From the NCBI RefSeq assembly GCF_019774615.1, contig NZ_CP081497.1, forward strand, positions 62,001 to 126,000: a DNA stretch of 64,000 nt, in the 5' to 3' direction. Of this stretch, positions 42,711 through 51,697 are shown in pieces. The stretch comes from Streptomyces sp. BHT-5-2. Its GTDB lineage: Bacteria; Actinomycetota; Actinomycetes; Streptomycetales; Streptomycetaceae. How positions within the stretch are numbered: the first letter of the stretch is position 1; each line of letters starts with the position of its first letter. Below the pieces are notes generated by a model that saw nothing but the letters and a program-made list of their open reading frames with translations, did not search any database and was not told where the DNA came from. The position numbers and the translations under genes are program-made.

Positions 42711-44214
42711 CCCGCACGCCCCCGGACCCAACGGCCCCGGCCCCGACGGCATCTGGCTCGGCCTCGACCTCGGCACCCAGAGCGCCCGCTGCCTCGCCGT
42801 CGACGGCACCGGCACACCCCTGGCCACCGCCGCCCGCCCGCTGACCAGCCACCGCGCCGGCAACCGCCACGAACAGGACCCCCACACCTGGTGGACCGCG
42901 CTCGCCGACGCCTGCCGCGAAGCCCTCACCGGCCTCGACCCCAGCCGCATCCGGGGCCTGGCGATCGACAGCACCTCCGGCACCCTCCTCCTCGCCGACC
43001 CCGACGGCACCCCGCTCACCCCCGGCCTGATGTACGACGACGGCCGCGCCACCGACCAGACCGACGCGATCGACGCCACCGGCGCCGCCGTCTGGCAGGA
43101 ACTCGGCTACCGCACCATGCCGCCCTCCTGGGCCCTGCCCAAACTCCGCTGGCTCCTGGAGCACGACCCCACCCTGCGCACCGGCACCCGCCTCCTCCAC
43201 CAAGTCGACCTCATCACCTGGAAACTGGCCGGCCGTCAACTCCCCAGCGACGCCAGCCACGCCCTCAAGACCGGCTACCACCTCATCGCCGAACGCTGGC
43301 CCCACGACGTCATGGACACCCTCGGCATCCCCACCGCCCTCCTGCCCGACGTCGTCCGCCCCGGCACCGTCCTCGGCACCGTCTGCCCGGACGCCGCCGA
43401 CGCCACCGGCATCCCCGCCGGCACCACCATCGTCGCCGGCATGACCGACGGCTGCGCCGCCCAGATCGGCGCCGGCGCACTCACCCCCGGCGCCTGGAAC
43501 GCCGTCCTCGGCACCACCCTCGTCCTCAAAGGCAGCAGCGACCACCTCGTCCGCGACCCCGCCGGCGTCGTCTACTGCCACCGCGGCCCCGGCGACACCT
43601 GGCTTCCCGGCGGCGCCTCCAGCAGCGGCGCCGGCGTCATCTCCCAGTACTTCCACGGCGAGAACCTCGACGTCCTCACCGAACAGGCCGCCGCCCAGGA
43701 CCCGGACGCCGTCGCCTACCCCCTGGTCTCCACCGGCGGCGAACGCTTCCCCTTCCGCGCCCCCGAAGCCGAACCCTTCATCCTCGGCGCCACCCCCACC
43801 CGCGCCGCCGAGTTCCACGCCTACCTCCTCGGCGTCGCCTGCCTCGAACGCCTCTGCTTCGACTACCTCGACCACCTCGGCGCCGCCACCGACGGCCCCC
43901 TCACCTTCACCGGCGGCGGCGCCCGCAACGCCTACTGGTGCCGCCTGCGCGCCGACGTCCTCGGCCGCACCGTCCACGTACCCGAACACGCCGAAGGCGC
44001 CCTCGGCATGGCCGTCCTCGCCGCCGCCTCCGCAGGCGCCGGCCTCCCCGCCACCGTCGCCACCATGGTCCGCCCCGGCACCGAGATCCGCCCCGACCCC
44101 CACCGCACCACCCGCCACCTCCCCACCTACCACCGCTTCGTCACCGAACTCACCCGCCGTGGCTGGCTCGACCCCGCCGTGGCCGACCACGCCCTCAGGA
44201 GGGCCGCCCAGTGA
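42703..44214 (+). CDS. FGGY carbohydrate kinase, D-ribulokinase-like
   Basis: 503 residues from the GTG at 42703 (GGAGG 5 bases upstream), overlapping the first kinase by 8 bases. WLGLDLGTQSARCLAVDGTG, AIDSTSGTLLLADPDGTPL (the DxTSGTLLL motif of plant/cyanobacterial D-ribulokinases), AGMTDGCAAQIGAGAL (catalytic Asp) and TFTGGGARNAYWCRLRADVLG. Sequence features place it apart from the first kinase, so the operon encodes two kinases of different specificity. Confidence 0.85.
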   Translation: MSDPHAPGPNGPGPDGIWLGLDLGTQSARCLAVDGTGTPLATAARPLTSHRAGNRHEQDPHTWWTALADACREALTGLDPSRIRGLAIDSTSGTLLLADPDGTPLTPGLMYDDGRATDQTDAIDATGAAVWQELGYRTMPPSWALPKLRWLLEHDPTLRTGTRLLHQVDLITWKLAGRQLPSDASHALKTGYHLIAERWPHDVMDTLGIPTALLPDVVRPGTVLGTVCPDAADATGIPAGTTIVAGMTDGCAAQIGAGALTPGAWNAVLGTTLVLKGSSDHLVRDPAGVVYCHRGPGDTWLPGGASSSGAGVISQYFHGENLDVLTEQAAAQDPDAVAYPLVSTGGERFPFRAPEAEPFILGATPTRAAEFHAYLLGVACLERLCFDYLDHLGAATDGPLTFTGGGARNAYWCRLRADVLGRTVHVPEHAEGALGMAVLAAASAGAGLPATVATMVRPGTEIRPDPHRTTRHLPTYHRFVTELTRRGWLDPAVADHALRRAAQ

Positions 44215-44837
44215 CCGACTTCCTCCTCGTCCGCCACGGCGAGACCGTCTGGCACGCGGAGAACCGCTACGCCGGCCGCTCCGACGTCCCGCTCACCGAC
44301 CGCGGCCGCGAACAGGCCCACACCCTCGCCGACTGGGCCGCCACCGCCGACCTCACCGCCATCTGGACCTCCCCCCTCTCCCGCGCCCGCCGCACCGCCG
44401 CCCCCGCCGCCGACGCCTGCGGCCTCACCCCCCACATCGACCCCCGCCTGACCGAACTCGACTTCGGCCAGGGCGAGGGCCTCACCCGCGACGAGATGCG
44501 GCAGCACTTCCCCCAGAAACTCGCCGCCTTCCTCGCCGACCCCGCCGACCACCACCTCCCCGGCGGCGAACACCCCCGCCACGCCGCCCAGCGCGCCGCC
44601 GCCTGTCTCACCGACATCGCCCGCGACCACCCCCACGGCCGGATCCTGATCGTCGCCCACTCCACCCTCATCCGCGTCCTCCTCTGCCACCTCCTCGGCA
44701 TCCCCCTGGCCGAATACCGCCGTACCTTCCCCCAACTCCACAACGGCGCCCTCACCGAGATCCGCATCGAGAACGACCGCACCGCCCTCCTCCGCCTCAA
44801 CGCCCCCGCCCTCACCGCGGCCCCCGCCTTCCCCTGA
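44211..44837 (+). CDS. Histidine phosphatase / phosphoglycerate mutase-like protein
   Basis: 208 residues, GTG in a GTGA overlap. LVRHGETVWHAENRYAGRSDVPLT carries the catalytic RHG; LTELDFGQGEGL and IVAHSTLIRVLLCHLLG supply the second His. GRS-x-x-PLT is closer to phosphatases (CobC/GpmB-type) than true mutases. A role in removing phosphate from a pathway intermediate is inferred from its place in the operon. Confidence 0.9.
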   Translation: MTDFLLVRHGETVWHAENRYAGRSDVPLTDRGREQAHTLADWAATADLTAIWTSPLSRARRTAAPAADACGLTPHIDPRLTELDFGQGEGLTRDEMRQHFPQKLAAFLADPADHHLPGGEHPRHAAQRAAACLTDIARDHPHGRILIVAHSTLIRVLLCHLLGIPLAEYRRTFPQLHNGALTEIRIENDRTALLRLNAPALTAAPAFP

Positions 44838-44900
44838 CCCACCGCACCGAGCACCGCATCGCACCACGCACCACACCGCACACCAGGAGAAGAACCCCAC

Positions 44901-45926
44901 ATGACCACCACCCTCCTCGCCGCCGGCAACCACTTCATCCACCCCGGCCTGTTCAGCGCCGCCGTACGCAAGGCGGCCGGGGACACCCCGCTCGACATAC
45001 GCGAGATCCAGTTCGGCTGGCCCCACACCCCCTTCGGCCCCGTCGCCGAGGTCACCGAGGCATCCGGCACCGAGGACGAGATGATCCAGGCCCTCCAGGG
45101 CGTCGAGATCTGCGTCACCGAACACGGCCCGCTCACCGAACGCATCCTCGCCAACTGCCCCGACCTCAAGCTCTTCTGCACCAGCCGCGGCGGCCCCGTC
45201 AACGCCAACCTCGAAGCCGCCACCCGCCACGGCGTCACCGTCTGCAACGCCCCCGGCCGCAACGCCACCGCCACCGCCGAACACACCCTCACCCTGCTGC
45301 TCGCCGCCGCCCGCGGCCTCGGCGACACCCACACCGCCCTCCGCGACGGCACCTGGCGCGGCGACTACTACGACTACGACAACTGCGGCATCGAGATCGA
45401 CGGCACCACCATCGGCCTGATCGGCTACGGCGCCATCGGCAGCCGCGTCGCCAAGATCCTGCACGCCATGGGCGCCCACATCCTCGTCCACGACCCCTAC
45501 GTCCGCCCCGAGACCCTGGCCGGCCGCGCCGAACAGGTCACCCTCGACGAACTCCTCCGCCGCTCCCGCATCGTCTCCCTGCACGCCCGGGTCACCCCGG
45601 AGACCACCGGCCTGATCGGCCGCGCACAGATCGCCGCCATGCCCCGCGGCGCCGTCCTCGTCAACTGCGCCCGCGGCGCCCTCCTCGACTACGACGCGGT
45701 CTGCGACGCCCTGGAGAGCGGCCACCTCGCCGCCGCCGGCCTCGACGTCTTCCCCCAGGAACCCCTCCCCACCGGCTCCCGCCTGCTCACCGCCCCCGGA
45801 GTCGTCCTCACCCCGCACATCGCCGGCGGCAGCCAGCAGGTCGCCCACAAGGCCGCCGCCATCGCCGCCGCCGAAGTCGCCCGCTACCTCCGCGGCGAAC
45901 CCCTCCACCACCAGGCCAACGCCTGA
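44901..45926 (+). CDS. NAD-dependent D-isomer 2-hydroxyacid dehydrogenase
   Basis: 341 residues. NAD-binding GLIGYGAIGSRVAKIL (about 173). Catalytic Arg in NCARGALLD, Glu in the DVFPQEPLP region and His in LTPHIAGGSQQ. TSRGGPVNANLEAATRHGVTVCNAPGRNATATAEHT is family-typical. It is close to SerA-like enzymes without the ACT domain. A good ribosome-binding site (AGGAGAAG) and 63-base gap separate it from the phosphatase. It would oxidise or reduce a 2-hydroxy acid such as a phosphorylated tetronate or pentonate. Confidence 0.9.
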   Translation: MTTTLLAAGNHFIHPGLFSAAVRKAAGDTPLDIREIQFGWPHTPFGPVAEVTEASGTEDEMIQALQGVEICVTEHGPLTERILANCPDLKLFCTSRGGPVNANLEAATRHGVTVCNAPGRNATATAEHTLTLLLAAARGLGDTHTALRDGTWRGDYYDYDNCGIEIDGTTIGLIGYGAIGSRVAKILHAMGAHILVHDPYVRPETLAGRAEQVTLDELLRRSRIVSLHARVTPETTGLIGRAQIAAMPRGAVLVNCARGALLDYDAVCDALESGHLAAAGLDVFPQEPLPTGSRLLTAPGVVLTPHIAGGSQQVAHKAAAIAAAEVARYLRGEPLHHQANA

Positions 45927-45954
45927 CCCGCACAGGAAACCGGGCACAGAAAAG

Positions 45955-45991
45955 CGCCGGACGGGCTGGATTCTCTCCAGCCCGTCCGGCG
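45955..45991. terminator. Perfect 16-bp hairpin terminator and member of a Streptomyces intergenic repeat
   Basis: CGCCGGACGGGCTGGA, loop TTCTC, exact complement. It lies between the convergent dehydrogenase and lysX genes. The sequence GTCCGGCG-TTCGAGGAC that follows belongs to a motif seen again and again at gene ends in Streptomyces genomes. Confidence 0.9.
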
Positions 45992-46064
45992 TTCGAGGAC
46001 CGGGGCCCGGGGCAGCGCCCCGCGCATCCGGGCGCAGGGCCCGGACACCGTCAACCCCGCGCGA

Positions 46065-49000
46065 TCAGCGCCTCCGCACCAACGGGAACGGCAGCGTCTC
46101 CCGAATCGACAGACCCGTCAGGAACATCACCAACCGGTCCACACCGATCCCCAGACCACCCGTCGGCGGCATCGCGTACTCCAGAGCCTGCAGGAAGTCC
46201 TCGTCCAGCTCCATCGCCTCCGGATCACCACCGGCCGCCAGCAGCGACTGCGCGGTCAGCCGCCGCCGCTGCTCGACCGGGTCGGTCAACTCCGAGTAGG
46301 CGGTGCCCAGCTCGGTGCCGAACGCGACCAGGTCCCAACGCTCCGCCACCCGCGGATCCTTGCGGTGCTGACGGGTCAGCGGCGAGACATCGGTCGGGAA
46401 GTCCTTGTAGAAGGTCGGCAGCGTGGTCTTCTCCTCGACCAGCCGCTCGTACATCTCCAACACGACATCGCCCCGGCCCATCTCCGGATTGACCGGCACC
46501 GAAGCCGACCGGCACAGCCGCCGCAGCACATCCGGATCGGTGTCCGCGTCGACCTCCTCGCCCAACGCCTCCGAGATCGCCCCGTACACCGTCTTCACCG
46601 GCCAGACACCCGAGATGTCGTGCTCGACCAGCCGACCGCTCGCATCCGCCTTCCGCGCCGTGGCGCTGCCGAACGCGGCGACCGCCGCACCCTGGATCAG
46701 CTCCCGCGTCAGGTTGAGCATCACGTCGTAGTCGGCGAACGCCTGGTACGCCTCCAGCATCGTGAACTCGGGATTGTGCTTGTACGAGATGCCCTCGTTA
46801 CGGAACGTCCGCCCCATCTCGAAGACCTTCTCCATACCACCCACACAGAGCCGCTTCAGATACAGCTCCGGCGCGATCCGCAGATACAGATCCAGGTCGT
46901 AGGCGTTGATGTGGGTCTGGAACGGACGGGCGTTCGCACCACCGTGGATCTGCTGCAGCATCGGCGTCTCGACCTCCAGGTAACCCCGGTCGATCAGCCC
47001 CTGCCGCAGCGCCTGCACGGCCGTGCTGCGCGCCCGCACGGTCTCCCGCGCGTCCGGCGAGACGACCAGGTCCACATACCGCTGGCGGACCTTGGCCTCC
47101 GGGTCGGACAGACCCCGCCGCTTGTCCGGCAGCGGACGCAGACACTTGGCGGTCAACCGCCACTGCGTCACGAACACCGTCAGCTCACCGCGGTCACTGC
47201 AACCGACCTCGCCCTCGGCCTCCACATGGTCACCGAGGTCCACATCCGCAGCGAAACGCTCCAGCAGCTCACCGCCCGCACCCCGGGTCAGCGCGATCTG
47301 CAGATCGCCCGACCAGTCGCGCAGCACCGCGAACAGCACCCCGCCGTGATCACGGACCAGCAGCACCCGCCCGGCCACCGTGACGGCCTTGCCGGTATGC
47401 TGCCCGGCCGCCAGCTCCCGGTGCTCCTCGCGCACCTGGCCCAGCGTGTGCGTCCGCTGCACACCCACCGGATACGGGTCGGTACCCGCCTCCCGCAGCC
47501 GCTCCAGCTTCCGATGCCGCACCCGCACCTGCTCGGGCAGCGCCGCCAGCTCCTGCTCCCGGCGCTCCTCCTCGGTGGCCGGCGGAGCCGCCACCAGACC
47601 CAGCTCGTCGAGCGACGGCAGACCCGCCGTGCTCGCCGGGGCCAGCACCCGCTTCTTGTGCCCCTTGCCCCACAGCTTGCCCAGGCTCGGCACCGCCACG
47701 AAGCCCTCGGCGATACCCGACGCCATGCCGATCCGGGCCAGCGCACCGGCATCCGCGTAGCACAGGAACCGCGGGTACCACTCCGGCAGATACTTCGAGT
47801 TCGAACGGTACAGCGCCTCCAGCTGCCACCAGCGCGAGAAGAACAGCAGCAGCCGCCGCCAGAACTTCAGCACCGGACCGGCACCGATCCGGGCACCCTC
47901 CTCGAACGCCGAGCGGAACACCGCGAAGTTCAGCGAAACCCGCCGCACCCCGAGCGCCCCGGCCTGCGCACACAGCTGCGCGACCATGAACTCCATCACG
48001 CCGTTGGGCGCACTGCGGTCGCGCCGCATCACGTCCAGCGAGATGCCGTCCTTGCCCCACGGCACGAACGACAGCAGCGCGATCATGTTGCCGTCGGCGT
48101 CGAACGCCTCCGCCAGCAGACACTCGCCGTCCTGCTCGTCCCCGAGCCGGTCCAGCGCCATCGAGAAACCACGCTCGGTCTCGGTGTCCCGCCACGCGTC
48201 CGCCCGCTGGATGACCTCCTGCATCTCCGCATCGGTCAACTCCGCGTGCCGCCGCACCCGGAACGTCGCCCCGGACCGCTCCACGCGGTTGACGGCCTGG
48301 CGGGTGACCCGCATGTCCCGGCCGTCCAGATCGAACTGCGCGACATGCAGAATCGCCTCGTCACCGAGCTGCAGCGCACCCAGCCCCGCACGGGCGAACG
48401 CCTTGGCGCCCTCCTCGCTCGCACCCATCACCGCCGGCTGCCAGCCGTAGCGGCCCGCGACCTCCAGCCACGCGTCGATCGCCGGACCCCACGCCTCCCG
48501 GTCACCGACCGGATCACCGCTGGCCAGGCAGACCCCGGCCTCCACACGGTAGGTGACGGCCGCCTTGCCGCTGGGGGAGAAGACCACGGCCTTGTCGCGC
48601 CGGGTCGCGAAGTAACCCAGCGAGTCCTGGCTGCCGTACTTCGCCAGCAGCGCCCGGATCCGGTCCTCCTCGTCGCCGTGCAGCGCCGCTTCCATCCGCT
48701 GCGAACGGAACAGCGCGGCGGCGGCGTTGAGCAGCGCCAGCGCACCCAGCAGCCCCAGCAGCGTGCCGATCCAGTGCGCCGGGTGCCCCTCGACGATCTT
48801 GCCGCCGACCAGCCCACCGCACACACGGTTGGCCGCCCACAGCAGCCGGTTGCCACCACCGCGCTCCAACGAACCGGGCGCCAGCGACACCAGGCCCCAG
48901 CCGATCAGCACCGCGGCCACGAGCCCGCCGGCCAGCACCAGCGCGGCCCGCAGGAACGCGCCGCGCCGGGTGATCGCGTAGAACTCACGGTGCGACACGA

Positions 49001-49379
49001 GCAGCAGCACCAGCGCCCCGGCGCACAGCACCAGGGAGAAGCTGAACTCCCAGTACCCCGCCGCCAGGAACAGCGCGTCGGCGAGGACGTTCAGCACCAT
49101 GTACGCGACCACGAACCACAGCGCCACCCGTTTCCGCGCGGTCATCGCCGCGGCCAGGAGGAAGAGGAATGCGGCATAGGCGAAGTTCGGCGTCACCGGG
49201 ATGGTGAGCGTGTCCAGCCAGTAGATCACCGAGTGGAGGTTGCGCCGAAGGGGCCCGATCAGTGCCGTCAGGGCACAGAAAAGGCCCAGCAAGCTGAAGA
49301 CGATGGCGAAGCCATTGGGGACACGGCGCCGCATGCGCCGCCACCCCGTGAGTTGATCCTGGTCCTGCACGGTGCTCAT
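46065..49379 (-). CDS. lysX: LysX: lysylphosphatidylglycerol synthase fused to lysyl-tRNA synthetase
   Basis: 1104 residues. N-terminal membrane part with about seven helices (residues 20-230), MprF-like DUF2156 aminoacyl transferase (about 240-580), then an OB-fold anticodon domain (RVRHRKLERLREAGTDPYPVG, about 620) and class II LysRS core: motif 2 FEMGRTFRNEGISYKHNPEFTMLE (about 855), motif 3 GLGIGVDRLVMFLTG at the C-terminus. It charges its own tRNA-Lys and transfers lysine to phosphatidylglycerol, lowering membrane negative charge and raising tolerance to cationic peptides. Actinobacteria typically have this fusion. The ATG at 49379 lacks a good ribosome-binding site. Confidence 0.96.
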   Translation of the reverse strand: MSTVQDQDQLTGWRRMRRRVPNGFAIVFSLLGLFCALTALIGPLRRNLHSVIYWLDTLTIPVTPNFAYAAFLFLLAAAMTARKRVALWFVVAYMVLNVLADALFLAAGYWEFSFSLVLCAGALVLLLVSHREFYAITRRGAFLRAALVLAGGLVAAVLIGWGLVSLAPGSLERGGGNRLLWAANRVCGGLVGGKIVEGHPAHWIGTLLGLLGALALLNAAAALFRSQRMEAALHGDEEDRIRALLAKYGSQDSLGYFATRRDKAVVFSPSGKAAVTYRVEAGVCLASGDPVGDREAWGPAIDAWLEVAGRYGWQPAVMGASEEGAKAFARAGLGALQLGDEAILHVAQFDLDGRDMRVTRQAVNRVERSGATFRVRRHAELTDAEMQEVIQRADAWRDTETERGFSMALDRLGDEQDGECLLAEAFDADGNMIALLSFVPWGKDGISLDVMRRDRSAPNGVMEFMVAQLCAQAGALGVRRVSLNFAVFRSAFEEGARIGAGPVLKFWRRLLLFFSRWWQLEALYRSNSKYLPEWYPRFLCYADAGALARIGMASGIAEGFVAVPSLGKLWGKGHKKRVLAPASTAGLPSLDELGLVAAPPATEEERREQELAALPEQVRVRHRKLERLREAGTDPYPVGVQRTHTLGQVREEHRELAAGQHTGKAVTVAGRVLLVRDHGGVLFAVLRDWSGDLQIALTRGAGGELLERFAADVDLGDHVEAEGEVGCSDRGELTVFVTQWRLTAKCLRPLPDKRRGLSDPEAKVRQRYVDLVVSPDARETVRARSTAVQALRQGLIDRGYLEVETPMLQQIHGGANARPFQTHINAYDLDLYLRIAPELYLKRLCVGGMEKVFEMGRTFRNEGISYKHNPEFTMLEAYQAFADYDVMLNLTRELIQGAAVAAFGSATARKADASGRLVEHDISGVWPVKTVYGAISEALGEEVDADTDPDVLRRLCRSASVPVNPEMGRGDVVLEMYERLVEEKTTLPTFYKDFPTDVSPLTRQHRKDPRVAERWDLVAFGTELGTAYSELTDPVEQRRRLTAQSLLAAGGDPEAMELDEDFLQALEYAMPPTGGLGIGVDRLVMFLTGLSIRETLPFPLVRRR

Positions 49380-49385
49380 TCCGTC

Positions 49386-49391
49386 ACATTA
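49386..49391 (-). promoter_or_regulatory. -10 box of lysX, suggests leaderless mRNA
   Basis: TAATGT lies 6 bases before the start codon on the minus strand, so transcription should begin at or next to the ATG. No clear -35 is visible. The remaining gap 49392-49540 holds nothing else I can identify. Confidence 0.45.
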
Positions 49392-49540
49392 GGCTCTGAA
49401 GAGGGGTCGGCAGACCAACCATGGGGCGCGCGCTCTCCGCCCCGGGTCCCCTGCCGCTGCGACCGGCCGACATTCCAGTCTCCGGCCCCGCCCCTCGGTT
49501 GTCTGTCCCTCGCAGGGAGGGTTCGGTGACCACAACCGGG

Positions 49541-50359
49541 TCACCCACCTGGACCTTGCCATAAAGCGGGCGTAAGTCCGAGTCCGGGTGTGATGTACGC
49601 GTCAGAATCGAGATCCGACCGGACGGCCGGCCCGCGGCCCACGGTGAACCGCAGTCCGTAGTCCTTGGTGAAGAACCGCCCGTCACCGGAGTCCACGCCG
49701 TTGAGCTCGGCCCGCAGCGTGACCCTGGTGCCCGGCTTCCAGTCCTGCGCCGGCCGCCACACGATCCGCTCCTTGCCGTGACCGGACACCCAGGTCCAGG
49801 TCCCCTCGGTGCGGTTGTCGGTGGTCACCTTCAGCCGTTGCTCCACCGCCGCCCGGTCCCGCACCGGGAAGGCGAAGGTGAGAGTGATCGGATCGCGGGC
49901 GCCGACCACCCCGTCACGCGGGCGGGGGCTGAGCGTCGCCCGGTTCCGCTTGGCCACCTTCCCGGTGGTCAGCGACTCCTTGGCCTCGCCGGAGGTGCCC
50001 TGGACACCCTTCGTCCGGGCGAGCACCGAGTACTTGGTGTCCGGCGCCGCCTTGGCCCGCGACGTCCATATCGTCCCGCCGTGGCTGAACGTGCCGACCA
50101 GCTGCCGCCCCCGCGGATCCGTCACTGTCACATCGGTCAGCACCCCGCCGGCCGCACTGACCCGCAGCCGGTCGCCGGCCTGCACCGTCGGATGCCCCGC
50201 GGCCGACCCCAGCCCCACCTTCACCGGCCGCGCCTGCGTCGCCGACGCCCGGGCCGCGTCGCACGCCGCGAGCGTGCCGACGCCGAGCACCGGCATCAGC
50301 GCGAGGGCGACGCACAACGACCGGGACGGCCGGAACGACCGGGCGGGGCTCAGGCTCAT
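49541..50359 (-). CDS. Ig-like lipoprotein resembling an L,D-transpeptidase cut off before its catalytic domain
   Basis: 272 residues from the ATG at 50359 (GGAAAG upstream). Lipoprotein signal ending LAAC (about residue 32). Two Ig-like domains follow (VKVGLGSAAGHPTVQAGDRLRV; SPRPRDGVVGARDPITLTFAFPVRDRAAVEQRL), then WVSGHGKERIVWRPAQDWKPGTRVTL and DSGDGRFFTKDYGLRFTVGR. This is the domain order of actinobacterial L,D-transpeptidases, where a YkuD catalytic domain should come next. Here only about 25 residues follow, with odd codon use including a TTA, and then a stop. It is either a truncated gene or a non-catalytic cell-wall lipoprotein. Confidence 0.72.
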   Translation of the reverse strand: MSLSPARSFRPSRSLCVALALMPVLGVGTLAACDAARASATQARPVKVGLGSAAGHPTVQAGDRLRVSAAGGVLTDVTVTDPRGRQLVGTFSHGGTIWTSRAKAAPDTKYSVLARTKGVQGTSGEAKESLTTGKVAKRNRATLSPRPRDGVVGARDPITLTFAFPVRDRAAVEQRLKVTTDNRTEGTWTWVSGHGKERIVWRPAQDWKPGTRVTLRAELNGVDSGDGRFFTKDYGLRFTVGRGPAVRSDLDSDAYITPGLGLTPALWQGPGG

Positions 50360-50459
50360 GGGCGGACTTTCCGTCGGTGGAGCGGGGCGGCGGCGATGTC
50401 GGCCGCTAAGACGGTCAATCGCAACGGCCCGTTGCGAGGGGTGACGTGATCCATGCCAC

Positions 50460-50880
50460 TTCTTTACCGACCTCCGAAGACTCCGCCCCCTACCCCGCCC
50501 ACCGCCCCGTTCCGCAACCCACCCCACGCCCACACGCCCACCCAAAAGAACGAAACCCCAGACGAAGGCCCCACCACACCCCGACCGCGCCCCCACCCCA
50601 CCCCACCCCACCTCTCCATCCCGCCCACCCCACACCACCCCGACCCGGACCACCCGCCCCTCCGCCCCGACTCGACCCCACCCCGAGCCCGCCCCTGCTC
50701 CCGCCCGATCCGGATCGGCCCCTCCCGCCCGACGGTGGGCAACCTCGCCTCCGACCCGGAGTCCCCCGGCATCGCCACCTTGCCCCTCACCAGACGCGAG
50801 TGCCCCACCCCTACCGCAGGCACCCACCCCCACCCACGCAACTCCTCCCTCCCCTCTTTTCCCTCCCCTCTGTGACCCGC
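50460..50880. other. 420-bp strand-skewed C-rich tract with quadruplex motif
   Basis: No gene. The plus strand is dominated by C with almost no G in long runs. At 50590-50612 four runs of C4-5 are separated by single A, giving on the minus strand a textbook G-quadruplex (GGGG with one-base loops). The gap 50360-50991 also holds the promoters of the two flanking divergent genes. Confidence 0.7.
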
Positions 50881-50991
50881 AGTGACCACCTGTTTGGAGC
50901 ACCCTCCCGCGAACCGGAGTTACCCCGAAATGCGCCAAACTGGCCACCGCTTACCGCCCGTTCGGGCGGCGGTCGAGGAGGTTGTGTGTCC

Positions 50992-51186
50992 ATGGCTGTC
51001 TCCATCTCGGTCATCCTCTTGCTGGTGATCCTGGTCGTGATCTTTCTCCGCAGCGGAAAGCTGAAGATCTCGCACGCCGTCGTCTGCGGGCTGCTCGGCT
51101 TCTACCTGGCCGGCAGCAGCCTTGCCCCCGACATCCACCACGGCCTCGCCGGCGCCGCCGACGTCGTCAGCAGCGTCCGCCCGTAG
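50992..51186 (+). CDS. Small conserved-looking membrane protein
   Basis: 64 residues from the ATG at 50992 (GAGGAGG 10 bases upstream; a GTG two codons earlier is possible). One strong N-terminal helix (ISVILLLVILVVIFL), a short basic loop (RSGKLKISH) and a second helix (AVVCGLLGFYLAGSSLAP), ending in a hydrophilic tail. Short two-helix proteins of this type are common in streptomycetes; I know of no function. Third-position bias supports coding. Confidence 0.7.
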   Translation: MAVSISVILLLVILVVIFLRSGKLKISHAVVCGLLGFYLAGSSLAPDIHHGLAGAADVVSSVRP

Positions 51187-51659
51187 CGCCCCTCCATCCA
51201 CCCTCACCCCTGGCAAGAGCCCCGCCACGCTCTGTAATATCCCGGGAACAAATAACTCTCCGTAATCGTTGCCGAACAAGGAAGAGGCAGCGGCGCCCGG
51301 CCCACAGCAGCCCCCGCCCCACCACCCCGCAGCCCCACCCCACGACAAGACCGACGCCCCGCCCCACTGAACGAAGCGCGCCGCGCCGCCAGAAAAGAGC
51401 CCCACCCAGCAGCGAAGCGAAGACCATCTCGCCCCGGACGACGAGCCCCCGCACGACGAAGCCCCGGACACCGCAGAGAGCCGGGCGCAGAGGAGCGCCC
51501 CGGACGCCCCGGGAAATGAACGCCCGGAGCTGCCACAGGCCCGCCACGCCATGCCACCCACTCGACACCGACTCGCCCGCCGTCACCCCGCGATGCCACT
51601 GCCCCTCGGTGTCACCACCCCGCGGCGTCACCGGCCTCGCAACCTCACGGCGTCACTCC
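51187..51659. other. Gene-free spacer
   Basis: 473 bases with no supportable gene on either strand. It includes a less GC-rich patch at 51231-51285 (TAATAT, ATAACT) that could hold a promoter, although nothing downstream on the plus strand uses it; possibly decayed coding sequence. Confidence 0.4.
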
Positions 51660-51695
51660 TCAGGGATTCCCTGAATCTCAGGGATTCCCTGAATC
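51660..51695. repeat. Tandem 18-bp palindromic repeat after the phosphodiester glycosidase gene
   Basis: Two identical 18-base units, each containing the dyad CAGGGA-T-TCCCTG. Together they can fold into a stem of 12 pairs with one mismatch and an ATC loop. They end 2 bases from the stop codon of the minus-strand gene. A third, partial copy (GGGATTCCCTCC) lies inside that gene's 3' end near 51724. Confidence 0.85.
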
Positions 51696-51697
51696 CC

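Noticed and set aside
51167..51631. 154-codon minus-strand frame in the gap before the phosphodiester glycosidase gene
   Set aside because: No homology I can recognise, Gly/Arg-rich shadow-like composition, no start signals.
51660..51695. Possible CRISPR-type repeat
   Set aside because: The two units are directly adjacent with no spacers, and no cas genes are present.
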